DNA of 9,595 bases, taken from NCBI GenBank assembly GCA_934525735.1, contig CAKSZM010000069.1, forward strand, positions 1 to 9,595, in the 5' to 3' direction. How positions within the stretch are numbered: the stretch's first letter is position 1; each line of letters begins with the position of its first letter. The notes below the pieces were generated by a model. The model did no database searches and was not told the DNA's origin. It saw only the letters and a list, made by a program, of their open reading frames with translations. Below are positions 1-7,225 of the stretch, one piece after another. Source of the DNA: an uncultured Faecalibacterium sp. GTDB taxonomy: Bacteria; Bacillota; Clostridia; Oscillospirales; Ruminococcaceae. A program made the position numbers and the translations under genes.

Positions 1-138
1 AACGACCCCGACCTGCTGCGCCAGAAGAGCGACGAGCTGAGCGACCTGCGCTTCCATCAGGAAGAGCTGTTTGCCGCATGGGAAGCCGCCATGGAAGAGC
101 AGGAAGCCTACGAGCAGGCACAGAGCACCGAGGAATAA
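1..138 (+). CDS. C-terminal tail of a probable ABC-F family ATPase (partial, 5' end outside window)
   Basis: An open frame enters from the left edge in frame 1 and stops at TAA 136-138, giving 45 residues. The peptide is strongly acidic and helical (many E, Q, A, L, D), with NDPDLLRQKSDELSDL followed by QEELFAAWEAAMEEQE. This resembles the C-terminal coiled coil of ABC-F ATPases (translation factors of the Uup/EttA type), where an 'ADPEL..K..EL..L..E...L...WE' pattern is usual. No ATPase motif lies inside the window, so the assignment depends on this tail alone. Another coiled-coil-tailed protein is possible. The next gene starts 11 bases downstream on the same strand, which suggests co-transcription. 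Confidence 0.5.
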   Translation, partial: NDPDLLRQKSDELSDLRFHQEELFAAWEAAMEEQEAYEQAQSTEE

Positions 139-149
139 AGGAGCAGCAT

Positions 150-695
150 ATGCCAAAAAATCATCGCGGCTATGAAAAGACACGGCACATCGCCCTGTCC
201 GGCCTGCTGTTTGCGCTGGCCATGGCGCTGTCCTTCATTGAAGGCACGCTCACCATCCCGGGTCTGCTGCCCGGCATGAAGCTGGGTCTGGCCAACATCG
301 TGGTTATGTACGCGCTGTTCTTCATGGGGGCGCGGCAGGCACTGATCCTGGATGTGCTTAAAGCGCTGTTCGTCTTTCTGGTGTCCGGCTTCACGGCGGG
401 CTTCCTCAGCCTGTGCGGGGGCCTTTTGTCCCTGCTGGTGATGTGGGTGCTGTACTACCTGCTGCCGGTGCGTCCCACGTGGTTCATCCTGTCCGTGTGC
501 GGTGCGCTGGCGCACAACATCGGCCAGCTGCTGGGCGCGGGCGTCATCATCTCGTCGTCTTTGTCGCTGTACTATGCGCCGGTCATGCTGGTGCTGGGTC
601 TCGTCATGGGCGCGCTGACCTCCGTCACCCTCCGCGCCATCCTGCCGGCATTGGGCAAGATGGGCTTCGACACACAGGAAAAACGGGGCGAATAA
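150..695 (+). CDS. Gx transporter family membrane protein (formerly 'heptaprenyl diphosphate synthase component I')
   Basis: This 181-residue protein is mostly hydrophobic, with about five or six membrane segments (roughly residues 14-32, 46-60, 64-84, 88-105, 111-130 and 141-162). It shows the family signature PGMKLGLANIV (residues 41-51), the LSLCGGLLSLLVM stretch (86-98) and AHNIGQLLGA (121-130). The family was first named as a subunit of heptaprenyl diphosphate synthase, but its sequence resembles the small substrate-binding membrane subunits of ECF transporters. Substrate and role are unknown. The start ATG at 150 was chosen because AAAGGAG (137-143) sits 6 bases upstream; an in-frame ATG at 78 lies inside the previous gene and has no ribosome binding site. 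The gene lies 11 bases after the ABC-F tail and probably shares its transcript. Confidence 0.8.
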   Translation: MPKNHRGYEKTRHIALSGLLFALAMALSFIEGTLTIPGLLPGMKLGLANIVVMYALFFMGARQALILDVLKALFVFLVSGFTAGFLSLCGGLLSLLVMWVLYYLLPVRPTWFILSVCGALAHNIGQLLGAGVIISSSLSLYYAPVMLVLGLVMGALTSVTLRAILPALGKMGFDTQEKRGE

Positions 696-705
696 CCAAC
701 GCCCC

Positions 706-732
706 TCCGGGCAAGGTTGCATTTTGCCCGGA
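706..732. promoter_or_regulatory. Inverted repeat overlapping the lon promoter (possible operator or 3'-end hairpin)
   Basis: TCCGGGCAA (706-714) and TTGCCCGGA (724-732) form perfect 9-base arms around a 9-base spacer. No U-tract follows on either strand, so it is not a classic intrinsic terminator for the gene ending at 695. It covers the candidate -35 box of lon and stops 6 bases before the TATAAT, a typical place for a repressor site. The geometry (9-N9-9) equals that of the HrcA-bound CIRCE element, but the sequence does not match CIRCE. It could also be an mRNA 3'-end stabilising hairpin. Confidence 0.45.
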
Positions 733-744
733 AATCGGTATAAT
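717..744 (+). promoter_or_regulatory. Candidate sigma-A-type promoter for the lon operon
   Basis: TATAAT at 739-744 matches the -10 consensus exactly. TTGCAT at 717-722, 16 bases upstream, is a weak -35 (first three bases of TTGACA match). This would give a start near 750-752 and an untranslated leader of about 80 bases before the lon ATG. It is the only good -10 box between the Gx gene and lon. The -35 lies inside the inverted repeat at 706-732. Confidence 0.6.
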
Positions 745-788
745 AAAGAAACAAACCATATCATTGATATTAGACCCCAAGCTTACAG

Positions 789-817
789 GGCTGCCGCATC
801 GGGAAAGTGCGGCAGCC
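789..817 (+). promoter_or_regulatory. Stem-loop in the lon 5' leader, abutting the ribosome binding site
   Basis: GGCTGCCGCA (789-798) and TGCGGCAGCC (808-817) form a perfect 10-bp stem with a 9-base loop. The lon Shine-Dalgarno GGGAGG (818-823) begins at the next base, so folding could affect ribosome access, or the site could bind a dimeric repressor. No U-tract follows. It lies between the candidate promoter and the lon start, inside the transcribed leader. Confidence 0.55.
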
Positions 818-833
818 GGGAGGTGTTTGCATC

Positions 834-3293
834 ATGTCTGAAAAAGTTACCATCAAGGTGGAGCGCCGCGAGCTTCACTTACCCACCATCGCCCTGCGCG
901 GCCTTGTGGTGTTCCCGAACAACCTTGTTCACTTCGAGGTTGGCCGTGAGAAGAGCATCGCCGCCGTGGAATGGGCCATGGCCAATAACTCCAACGTCTT
1001 TCTGGTGGCACAGAAGGAGATGGAGACCAACGACCCCGCCCAGCAGGATCTGTATACCTACGGCGTTGTCGCCGAGGTCAAGCAGGTGCTGCGCGTCTCC
1101 AATGACCTTGTAAAGGTCCTTGTGGAGGGCAAATACCGCGCAAAGCTCACCTCGCTGGACACCAGCGGCGATTTTCTGCTTTCCGCCGTGCGCCCGGCTC
1201 CGGTGCGCGCCGCCAAAGCTGACGAAGCGGTGGAAACTGAGGCGCTTCTGCGCGCTCTCAAGGCCGGCTTTGACGAATACCTCGGCATGAACCCGCGTCT
1301 GGGCAAGGACGTGGTGTTTGCCATCGTCTCCAGCGACGACCCGGAGTTCCTCAGCGAGTATATGCCGGCCAACCTGCTGTTCCGCTATGAGGACAAGCAG
1401 GCCGTGATGGACGAAGGCACCCTGAACGGCCGCCTGAAAAAGCTGATCGAGATGCTGCGCCGTGAGTGCCAGGTGATGAAGCTGGAAAAGGAAATCGCGG
1501 AAAAGGTCAACGAGTCCATGGACAAAAACCAGCGGGACTACTATCTCCACGAGCAGCTGCACATCATCAGCGACGAGCTGGGCGAGGGTGACGATACCCA
1601 CGCCGAAGCCGACGAATACCGCCGGAGGATCATGGACCTGCATTTGGCCGAGGACAGCGAGAAGAAGCTGCTCAAGGAAGTGGACCGTCTTTCCAAGATG
1701 CAGGGCAGCAACCAGGAGGCAACGGTCATCCGCACCTATCTGGACACCTGCCTTGACCTGCCGTGGAACACCTTTACCGTGGATGATCTGGACATCGGCC
1801 GTGCCCAGCAGATCCTGGACCGCGACCACTACGGCCTGAAGAAGGTCAAGGACCGCATCCTCGAGACGCTGGCCGTGCGCAAGCTGGCACCGGACGTCAA
1901 GGCGCAGATCATCTGCCTTGTCGGCCCTCCGGGTGTCGGCAAGACCAGCATTGCACGCTCCATCGCCGAAAGTCTGGGCCGCAAGTATGTGCGCATCAGC
2001 CTGGGCGGTGTGCGGGATGAAGCCGAGATCCGCGGCCACCGCCGCACCTACATCGGTGCCATGCCCGGCAAGATCATCAATGCGGTCATCAGCGCAAAAA
2101 GCTCCAACCCCCTCATCCTGCTGGATGAGATCGACAAGCTGGCCGGCGATTTCCGGGGCGACCCCGCCGCTGCTCTGCTGGAAGCGCTGGACCCCGAGCA
2201 GAACAGCACCTTCAACGATCACTTCATTGATCTGCCCTTTGACCTGAGCCATGTGCTCTTCATCACCACCGCCAACGATCTGGGCAGCATCCCCGGCCCG
2301 CTGCGCGACCGTATGGACGTCATCGAGCTGCCCAGCTACACCCGTGTGGAAAAATACAACATTGCCCGCAAGCACCTGCTGCCCAAACAGCTCAAGGCCT
2401 GCGGACTGACCGGCAAGGTCACCCTGAGCCAGAGCGCCCTCTACGGCATCATCGACGGCTACACCCGCGAGGCCGGCGTGCGTAATCTGGAACGCACCAT
2501 CACCAGCGTGCTGCGCAAGTGTGCCCGCAAGATCGCTTCCGGCGAGGCGGAGAGCGTGTCCGTTACCGGCACCACGCTGGAAAGCCTGCTCGGCCCCCGT
2601 TTCGTCAAGCCGGACTTCCTCAACCGCACCAATGCCGTCGGCATCGCCAATGGTCTGGCATGGACCAGTGTGGGCGGCGAGACCCTGCCCATCGAGGTGC
2701 AGGTCATCGACAACGGCAGCGGCAAGATCACCGTTACCGGTTCGCTGGGAGACGTGATGAAGGAGAGCGCCCAGCTGGCTATCACCTGGGTGCGTGTCCA
2801 CGCCGACGAGTACGGCATCGACCCCGAGCGGCTCAAGAAGTGCGACCTACACATCCACGCCCCTGAGGGCGCTGTGCCCAAGGACGGCCCCTCCGCCGGT
2901 GTCACCCTGACTACGGCGCTGGTGTCCTGCCTGTCCGGCATCCCGGTGCGCGGCGATGTGGCCATGACCGGAGAGATCACCCTGCACGGCAATGTGCTGC
3001 CCATCGGCGGCCTGCGGGAGAAGAGCATGGCCGCTTACCGCGAGGGCATGAAGACCGTGCTCATCCCCAAGGACAACGAGCCGGATCTGTACGAAGTGGA
3101 TGACGAGGTCAAAAAGAACCTGACCTTCCTGCCCATGCAGAACCTGACGCAGGTGCTGGCTGCGGCGCTGCTCAAGCCCCAGAACCCGAAAAGGGTCAAG
3201 GCGCCCAGCCGCACCCATGCAAAGAAAAAGTCCGCCGAGAACGCCCATGTGCCGCCCGCAGCGGACAAGCCCCAGACCGGCGCGGTGTGCTGA
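834..3293 (+). CDS. lon: ATP-dependent protease Lon (LonA type)
   Basis: This 819-residue protein is the cytosolic serine-lysine AAA+ protease that degrades damaged and regulatory proteins. Domain order is typical: N-terminal substrate-recognition domain with [15 protein letters not shown] (about residues 13-200), a helical linker to about 310, the AAA+ module with Walker A GPPGVGKT (364-371) and Walker B LILLDE (427-432), and the C-terminal peptidase with catalytic Ser687 in DGPSAGVT and Lys730 in GGLREKS. The Ser-Lys spacing of 43 residues equals that of E. coli Lon (S679/K722). Length fits the family. After the peptidase there is a Lys/Pro/Ala-rich tail of about 40 residues. ATG 834 was chosen because GGGAGG (818-823) lies 10 bases upstream; an upstream in-frame GTG at 807 falls in the leader hairpin. 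It is the first gene of an operon with engB, as in B. subtilis lonA-ysxC. Confidence 0.97.
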   Translation: MSEKVTIKVERRELHLPTIALRGLVVFPNNLVHFEVGREKSIAAVEWAMANNSNVFLVAQKEMETNDPAQQDLYTYGVVAEVKQVLRVSNDLVKVLVEGKYRAKLTSLDTSGDFLLSAVRPAPVRAAKADEAVETEALLRALKAGFDEYLGMNPRLGKDVVFAIVSSDDPEFLSEYMPANLLFRYEDKQAVMDEGTLNGRLKKLIEMLRRECQVMKLEKEIAEKVNESMDKNQRDYYLHEQLHIISDELGEGDDTHAEADEYRRRIMDLHLAEDSEKKLLKEVDRLSKMQGSNQEATVIRTYLDTCLDLPWNTFTVDDLDIGRAQQILDRDHYGLKKVKDRILETLAVRKLAPDVKAQIICLVGPPGVGKTSIARSIAESLGRKYVRISLGGVRDEAEIRGHRRTYIGAMPGKIINAVISAKSSNPLILLDEIDKLAGDFRGDPAAALLEALDPEQNSTFNDHFIDLPFDLSHVLFITTANDLGSIPGPLRDRMDVIELPSYTRVEKYNIARKHLLPKQLKACGLTGKVTLSQSALYGIIDGYTREAGVRNLERTITSVLRKCARKIASGEAESVSVTGTTLESLLGPRFVKPDFLNRTNAVGIANGLAWTSVGGETLPIEVQVIDNGSGKITVTGSLGDVMKESAQLAITWVRVHADEYGIDPERLKKCDLHIHAPEGAVPKDGPSAGVTLTTALVSCLSGIPVRGDVAMTGEITLHGNVLPIGGLREKSMAAYREGMKTVLIPKDNEPDLYEVDDEVKKNLTFLPMQNLTQVLAAALLKPQNPKRVKAPSRTHAKKKSAENAHVPPAADKPQTGAVC

Positions 3294-3315
3294 GATAAGA
3301 GAAAGGAACAGCTCC

Positions 3316-3921
3316 ATGAACTTTAATAAAGCTGATTTCATTGCCAGCTACGGCATTTCCAGCCAGCTGCCCGAGAGCGACCGCCCGGAGCTGAGTTTTT
3401 CGGGGCGGTCGAACGTGGGCAAGTCCAGCCTCATCAACAAGCTGTGTACCCGCAAGAACCTTGCCCGCGTGTCCAGCACGCCCGGCAAAACGGCCACCAT
3501 CAACTTCTATTCGGTGGACGACTGCTATTTTGTGGATCTGCCCGGCTACGGCTACGCCAAGGTGAGCAACGCCGACCGCGAGCGCTGGGACGACCTTATC
3601 AACAGCTACTTCGAGGCTCCGCGCCACCACACCCTGCTGGTGCAGCTGCTGGACTGCCGCCACGCTCCCAGCGCCGATGACCTGCAGATGCTGCGCTACC
3701 TGCACTACCACCAGATCCCCTACGTGGTGGCTCTGACCAAGGCCGACAAGCTCAAAAAGAGCCAGCTGGCCAAAACGCTGGAAGAGTTCGAGACCCTTTG
3801 CCGCCCCTACGGCTGCCAGAAGGTGGTGCTGACCAGCGGCGAAAACGGCTACGGCATCCCGGAGCTGCAAGCGGTGCTCAACGCCGCTGTCGAGGCCGAG
3901 TATACCGAAGGGGAAGAGTAA
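3316..3921 (+). CDS. engB: Ribosome biogenesis GTP-binding protein EngB (YsxC/YihA)
   Basis: A 201-residue TRAFAC-class GTPase needed for late assembly of the large ribosomal subunit. All nucleotide-binding motifs are visible: G1 GRSNVGKS (30-37), G2 region STPGKT (54-59), G3 DLPG (74-77) within DLPGYGYAKV, G4 TKAD (141-144), and a G5-like SGENGYG (174-180). Length matches the family (about 195-210). ATG 3316 was chosen because AGGA (3304-3307) lies 8 bases upstream and the protein then begins with the usual short N-terminal segment; earlier in-frame starts lie inside lon. The 22-base gap to lon and 4-base gap to the next gene indicate one transcript. Confidence 0.96.
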   Translation: MNFNKADFIASYGISSQLPESDRPELSFSGRSNVGKSSLINKLCTRKNLARVSSTPGKTATINFYSVDDCYFVDLPGYGYAKVSNADRERWDDLINSYFEAPRHHTLLVQLLDCRHAPSADDLQMLRYLHYHQIPYVVALTKADKLKKSQLAKTLEEFETLCRPYGCQKVVLTSGENGYGIPELQAVLNAAVEAEYTEGEE

Positions 3922-3925
3922 CGCC

Positions 3926-4675
3926 ATGGCCTACAACGAGTTTGCGTATTTTTACGATGAGTTCAACGGCGAGGCCGACTACGACGCTCTCTATGCCCAT
4001 ATCCGCGAAAAGCTGGACGCTCACGGCATCCATGACGGCATCCTTGCCGACCTTGGCTGCGGCACCGGTGAACTGACCCTGATGCTCACCCAGGCGGGCT
4101 ATGATATGATCGGTATCGACCAGTCGGAAGAGATGCTCTGCGTGGTGCGGGACAAGGCCGAGCAGCTTGGCCTTTCCGGCAAACTGCTGCTCCTGCGGCA
4201 GGATCTGCTCAAGCTGGACCTCTACGGCACCATCCGGGGTGCAGTGTCCACCTTTGATACCTTCAACCATATCCCGGATCTGGACACGGCTATTGCCAAT
4301 GCCGGGTTCTTTATGGAAAAAGGCGGGGTGTTTCTCTTTGATATGAACACCCCCTACAAGCACCAGAATGTGCTGGGCGACAACGAGTTCACCTTTGAAG
4401 AAGAGGACGCCGCCTGTGTGTGGCGCAACCACTACAACGCCGCCGACCGCCGGGTGGAGATCACGGTGGATATCGACTACCATGAGACCGGCGAGCACTT
4501 CCATGAGCAGTTCTATGAATACACCTACGACCTTGACACCATCCGAGCCGCGCTGGAAAAGCACGGCTTTGCGCTGGAAAGCGTCTGCGACGGCGAAACC
4601 TTCGGCTCCCTGACCGAAGAGAGCCAGCGCTATTTCTTCTGCGCGGTCAAGCAGTATACACAATTGGAGGGTTGA
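3926..4675 (+). CDS. Class I SAM-dependent methyltransferase (YqeM-like)
   Basis: A 249-residue protein with the Rossmann methyltransferase core. Motif I is DLGCGTG (42-48), binding S-adenosylmethionine, and Asp65 in GIDQSEEML is the acidic residue expected to hold the ribose hydroxyls. The N-terminus (YNEFAYFYDEFN) resembles the B. subtilis YqeM group, whose substrate is not established. The C-terminal half has a beta-rich region with DYHETGEHFHEQFYEYTYDLD, typical of this group. Substrate cannot be read from the sequence; small molecule, protein and RNA remain possible. ATG 3926 follows the engB stop by 4 bases, with AAGGGGA (3908-3914) inside the end of engB as the likely ribosome binding site. 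Its place between engB and hslO suggests a housekeeping role linked to translation or stress, but that is inference. Confidence 0.85.
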   Translation: MAYNEFAYFYDEFNGEADYDALYAHIREKLDAHGIHDGILADLGCGTGELTLMLTQAGYDMIGIDQSEEMLCVVRDKAEQLGLSGKLLLLRQDLLKLDLYGTIRGAVSTFDTFNHIPDLDTAIANAGFFMEKGGVFLFDMNTPYKHQNVLGDNEFTFEEEDAACVWRNHYNAADRRVEITVDIDYHETGEHFHEQFYEYTYDLDTIRAALEKHGFALESVCDGETFGSLTEESQRYFFCAVKQYTQLEG

Positions 4676-4678
4676 CCT

Positions 4679-5578
4679 ATGGCAAATCTGATCCGCGGCC
4701 TGTCGGAGAACGGCGGTGTCGTGTTCTGCGGTGTGGACTCCACCGAGATCGTCCGCAAGGCTGAAAAATTACATACCACCAGCGCCACCTGCAGCGCGGC
4801 GCTGGGCCGCCTGCTCACCGGCGCGGCTCTCATGGGCTCCATGCTCAAGGACGACCGCGACAAGATCACCCTGCGCGTGGCAGGCGGCGGCCCCGCCGGC
4901 GTGGTCATTGCCTGCACCGACGGCACCGGCAACGTCAAGGGCTGCATCGACAACCCCCTTGTGGAGCTGCCCCTGAAGGAAAACGGCCATCTGGACGTGG
5001 GCGGCGCCGTGGGCCGCGACGGTGTGCTCACCGTCATCCGCGACAACAGCTTGCAGAAGGAGCCGACCGTGGGTCAGGTTCCGCTGGTGTCCGGCGAGAT
5101 CGCCGAAGACCTGACCAGCTACTACGCCTACAGCGAGCAGGTGCCCACCGTCATGGCGCTGGGCGTGCTGGTGGATAAGGATCTGTCCATCCTGTGCGCC
5201 GGCGGCTTTATGGTGCAGCTGCTGCCCGGTGCCACCGATGCCGAGATCGACCAGCTGGAAAAGAACATCAATGCCATGCCTTCTGTCACTGCCATGCTCC
5301 ACGAGGGCAAGACCCCCGAGGACATGATGCAGATGGCGCTGGCCGGTTTTGACCCCAATGTGCTGGACGAGCGGGATGTGCACTACCAGTGTGACTGCAG
5401 CGCCGAGCGCACCAAAGAGATGCTGTTCAGCCTTGGCCGCAAGGAGCTGGTGAAAATGCGGGACGAAGACCCCAGTTGCGAGGTCGTGTGCCACTTCTGC
5501 CACAGCAAGTACCAGTATGACCTGAACGACCTGATCGCCGAGTATGACGCACAGGCGGCAGAAAGAACACAGCAATAA
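4679..5578 (+). CDS. hslO: Redox-regulated molecular chaperone Hsp33
   Basis: A 299-residue cytosolic holdase chaperone, activated when oxidation releases zinc from four cysteines. The zinc/redox switch is complete: C238-D-C240 and C271-H-F-C274, the CXC...CXXC pattern of the family. The N-terminal domain carries IRGLSENGGVVFCGVDST and the glycine-rich GRDGVLTVIRDN region, and length is normal (about 290-300). ATG 4679 lies 3 bases after the methyltransferase stop, with GGAGGG (4666-4671) 7 bases upstream. It is the last gene of the lon operon; an intrinsic terminator follows at 5627-5654. Placing Hsp33 with Lon groups two proteotoxic-stress functions on one transcript. Confidence 0.96.
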   Translation: MANLIRGLSENGGVVFCGVDSTEIVRKAEKLHTTSATCSAALGRLLTGAALMGSMLKDDRDKITLRVAGGGPAGVVIACTDGTGNVKGCIDNPLVELPLKENGHLDVGGAVGRDGVLTVIRDNSLQKEPTVGQVPLVSGEIAEDLTSYYAYSEQVPTVMALGVLVDKDLSILCAGGFMVQLLPGATDAEIDQLEKNINAMPSVTAMLHEGKTPEDMMQMALAGFDPNVLDERDVHYQCDCSAERTKEMLFSLGRKELVKMRDEDPSCEVVCHFCHSKYQYDLNDLIAEYDAQAAERTQQ

Positions 5579-5589
5579 AGGAAAAGGGA

Positions 5590-5626
5590 TGTGCAACCGC
5601 ACAGCTCTCTCAGGCGCTGATGCGCC
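5590..5626 (+). repeat. Tandem small hairpins upstream of the hslO terminator, probable part of a dispersed repeat
   Basis: Two perfect small hairpins sit in a row: TGTGC-AACC-GCACA (5590-5603) and GGCGC-TGAT-GCGCC (5613-5626). They are separated by AGCTCTCTC (5603-5611), which nearly repeats the terminator 5' arm AGCTCTCCC (5627-5635). The whole arrangement through 5649 looks like the hairpin-rich intergenic repeats common in Ruminococcaceae genomes. The dispersed nature is from memory and cannot be shown from one copy. Confidence 0.5.
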
Positions 5627-5654
5627 AGCTCTCCCGGAAAGGGGGAGCTTTTTT
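5627..5654 (+). terminator. Rho-independent terminator of the lon-engB-hslO operon
   Basis: AGCTCTCCC (5627-5635) pairs with GGGGGAGCT (5641-5649), nine pairs with one G-U, around the loop GGAAA. It is followed by a run of six T (5649-5654) and then GTTTT. It lies 48 bases after the hslO stop. There is no matching A-run on the 5' side, so it should act only on the plus strand. Confidence 0.88.
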
Positions 5655-5688
5655 GTTTTGCCTTTCACTGTGTTTTCCGGATGAGACA

Positions 5689-5762
5689 TGTAGGGAACGC
5701 ATTCATGCGTTCCGCAGGCAAGAGATTGTGTCAGGTCGGAACGGACAAGTCCGTTCCCTACA
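5689..5762. repeat. 74-bp palindromic REPIN/MITE-like element
   Basis: The ends TGTAGGGAACG (5689-5699) and CGTTCCCTACA (5752-5762) are perfect 11-base inverted repeats. Each end also forms its own hairpin: GGAACGCA-TTCA-TGCGTTCC (5694-5713) and GGAACGGA-CAAG-TCCGTTCC (5738-5757), each 8 bp with a 4-base loop. A 24-base spacer (5714-5737) separates them. Two short palindromes in inverted orientation are the layout of REPINs, non-coding elements mobilised in trans. No clear target-site duplication flanks it. It lies in the convergent gap between hslO and yqfD. Confidence 0.75.
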
Positions 5763-5787
5763 GGAAAGGCGGAGCATCCGGACGGAT

Positions 5788-6924
5788 TTAGGCTCCGATA
5801 TCCGCCACGATGGTATAGACTGCGGTGTAGTCCAGCACATCGCCGTTCACGGCGCAGTCCTCCTTCCGGGCGAGAAGTTCGGCGTCCGGCCACGCGGCAT
5901 ACAGCGCTTGCAGGCATTGCATCCGGGCCAGTGCCGCCGCCTGTTCTTCGGTGCGCAGAAGGGCGGTTTCCTGCTGCTCGTAGCGGCATACCTCCTGTAC
6001 AGAGCAGGGGAGCGGCAGCCCGAACAGCTCCGGCTGAACGTGCCGGGTGCGCACCTCGGCCTGTTCCGGAGCCTTTGCGGCGGGCAGAGAAATCGTCTGC
6101 CCGAAGCCGCTCAGCTGATACGCACAGACACTGCGCCCGGTCATTTGCAGGATGGTCTCGGTCAGCGCGACCTGCCGGGAGCCGCTCCACTCGAACTGCG
6201 CCCGCACCGTCCCGGCGGCGGGCACAAAGATCAAAGTTCCGTCCCGCTCGCTGCGTGCCGTGCCAATCAGCCCTTGCCCGGCTTCCACCGTCTGGCCGGG
6301 CTTGGCCAGCATCGTGCCGCTGACAAGGTTGGTGCTCACCACCACGCCGCCGCACTTTGCCCGGATGCCGTGCAGCGTTCCGGCGGCAATGTCTGGTTTT
6401 GGGGCTGCGGCAGCAGCTTCCACTTCCAGACGCCCTTTGGCAAAATTCAGACTCACCCAGGAAAATTCACCGCTCTGCAAAAGGGCGTATTCTCCGGCGG
6501 TGAGCTTTTCCTCGGTCACGGCGGAACCGGGCTGCAGGCTGTTTTCCCGCAGGACAGCCGCCGTCCGGGCGGCTTGTCCGGGGGTCAGGGTACTGTAATC
6601 TGCCGCCCAGATGAATCCCTGTGCCCAGAGCAGCAGCGGTACGAACAAAGCCAACCCGACCCACAGCCCCACCCGCCGCAAAAGCGGACGCAAAACGAAA
6701 TACAGCCCCTGCTTTTTCTGCAGCCGCAGCCGGACGCGGTTTTTCCGAGCCAGCGCCGCGAACCGGCGGTACTGCCACGCAGCGCAGTGGGCTTCAAACC
6801 CGCCGGGCAAAGGAACCACCCTGTAAGGATGCAGCCCGGCCTGCGCGGCTGCAGTGAGCAGTGCGTCGGTGCCGCCGTTCTGCGCGGTGAACCGCACCGC
6901 CGCCCAAAAACGAACCGGTTCCAT
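5788..6924 (-). CDS. yqfD: YqfD family sporulation protein
   Basis: A 378-residue protein of the YqfD family, membrane proteins expressed in the mother cell during sporulation in Bacillus. Visible features are a soluble N-terminal domain with GGTDALLTAAAQAGLHPYRV (about 17-36) and the basic KNRVRLRLQKKQGLYFVLRP stretch (61-80), one transmembrane segment at about 85-106, then an extracytoplasmic part with FSWVSLNFAKGRLEVE (154-169) and a biotinyl/lipoyl-like TMLAKPGQTVEAGQGLIG segment from about 204. Length is close to family members (about 390-400). ATG at 6924 was chosen: AGGAGG (6934-6939) lies 9 bases upstream, while the in-frame TTG at 6930 would leave only 3 bases. It lies 13 bases after yqfC, the conserved yqfC-yqfD order. 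The usual downstream phoH is absent; hslO converges instead. Confidence 0.85.
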   Translation of the reverse strand: MEPVRFWAAVRFTAQNGGTDALLTAAAQAGLHPYRVVPLPGGFEAHCAAWQYRRFAALARKNRVRLRLQKKQGLYFVLRPLLRRVGLWVGLALFVPLLLWAQGFIWAADYSTLTPGQAARTAAVLRENSLQPGSAVTEEKLTAGEYALLQSGEFSWVSLNFAKGRLEVEAAAAAPKPDIAAGTLHGIRAKCGGVVVSTNLVSGTMLAKPGQTVEAGQGLIGTARSERDGTLIFVPAAGTVRAQFEWSGSRQVALTETILQMTGRSVCAYQLSGFGQTISLPAAKAPEQAEVRTRHVQPELFGLPLPCSVQEVCRYEQQETALLRTEEQAAALARMQCLQALYAAWPDAELLARKEDCAVNGDVLDYTAVYTIVADIGA

Positions 6925-6937
6925 GGACAAGCCCCTC

Positions 6938-7225
6938 CTATTCGTCGGAAAAGTCGGTGCGCAGAAACCGCCCGCACACGGTCAGCCGAGTTGCGGTCAG
7001 GGTCAGGATCTTCAGCCCGTCGCCGTAGACCGTGAAGGTTCCCCGGGGCATCCGCAGACGCAGCCGGTTTTCGTCGTAGGCCAGCACTGCCCGGAAATGT
7101 TCGATCTCCATCCGGTCTCCGCTCAGATAGACCGCCGGAGTGCGGTAAAAGCCTCTGGGCGGCTGGCGGAACAGTGCAGCCAGCCAGCGGTGCGGATGCG
7201 GATGCCCGCTGTGCTTGTTCGGCAT
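6938..7225 (-). CDS. yqfC: YabP/YqfC family sporulation protein
   Basis: A 95-residue protein, close to the B. subtilis YqfC length of about 93. The core GDRMEIEHFRAVLAYDENRLRLRMPRGTFTVYGDGL (37-71), ending LTVCGRF, shows the beta-strand and glycine pattern of the YabP/YqfC fold. In Bacillus YqfC is a small sigma-E-dependent sporulation protein and YabP is needed for spore coat or cortex assembly; the molecular activity is unknown. ATG at 7225 was chosen because GGGAGG (7234-7239) lies 8 bases upstream. An in-frame ATG at 7252 lacks any ribosome binding site. Its TAG stop overlaps the yqfD ribosome binding site, pointing to translational coupling. The N-terminus is His/Pro-rich, unusual but short. 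Confidence 0.82.
   Translation of the reverse strand: MPNKHSGHPHPHRWLAALFRQPPRGFYRTPAVYLSGDRMEIEHFRAVLAYDENRLRLRMPRGTFTVYGDGLKILTLTATRLTVCGRFLRTDFSDE

Noticed and set aside
706..732. Reading the inverted repeat as a true intrinsic terminator of the Gx gene
   Set aside because: The sequence after the stem is AAATCGGTATAATAAAG, with no T-run, and it merges into the lon -10 box.
706..817. CIRCE (HrcA) or CtsR operator upstream of lon
   Set aside because: The 9-base spacing fits CIRCE, but the arms do not resemble TTAGCACTC/GAGTGCTAA, and no GGTCAAA-type repeats for CtsR are present.
879..2801. Long open frame on the minus strand opposite lon (about 640 codons)
   Set aside because: It is antisense to an unmistakable Lon with all catalytic motifs. 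Its composition (runs of Ala, Gly, Gln, Leu, Val, His) is that of a GC-rich shadow frame, and no ribosome binding site or family motif is seen.
5681..5790. Small open frame starting ATGAGACATGTAGGG through the palindromic element
   Set aside because: Its coding content is just the inverted repeat, and there is no Shine-Dalgarno before the ATG.
5620..7035. Plus-strand open frame of 471 codons across the yqfD region
   Set aside because: It runs through the hslO terminator and the palindromic repeat and is antisense to yqfC-yqfD, which have good ribosome binding sites and family motifs. Its translation is Arg/Pro/Gly/Gln-rich with no recognisable domain.
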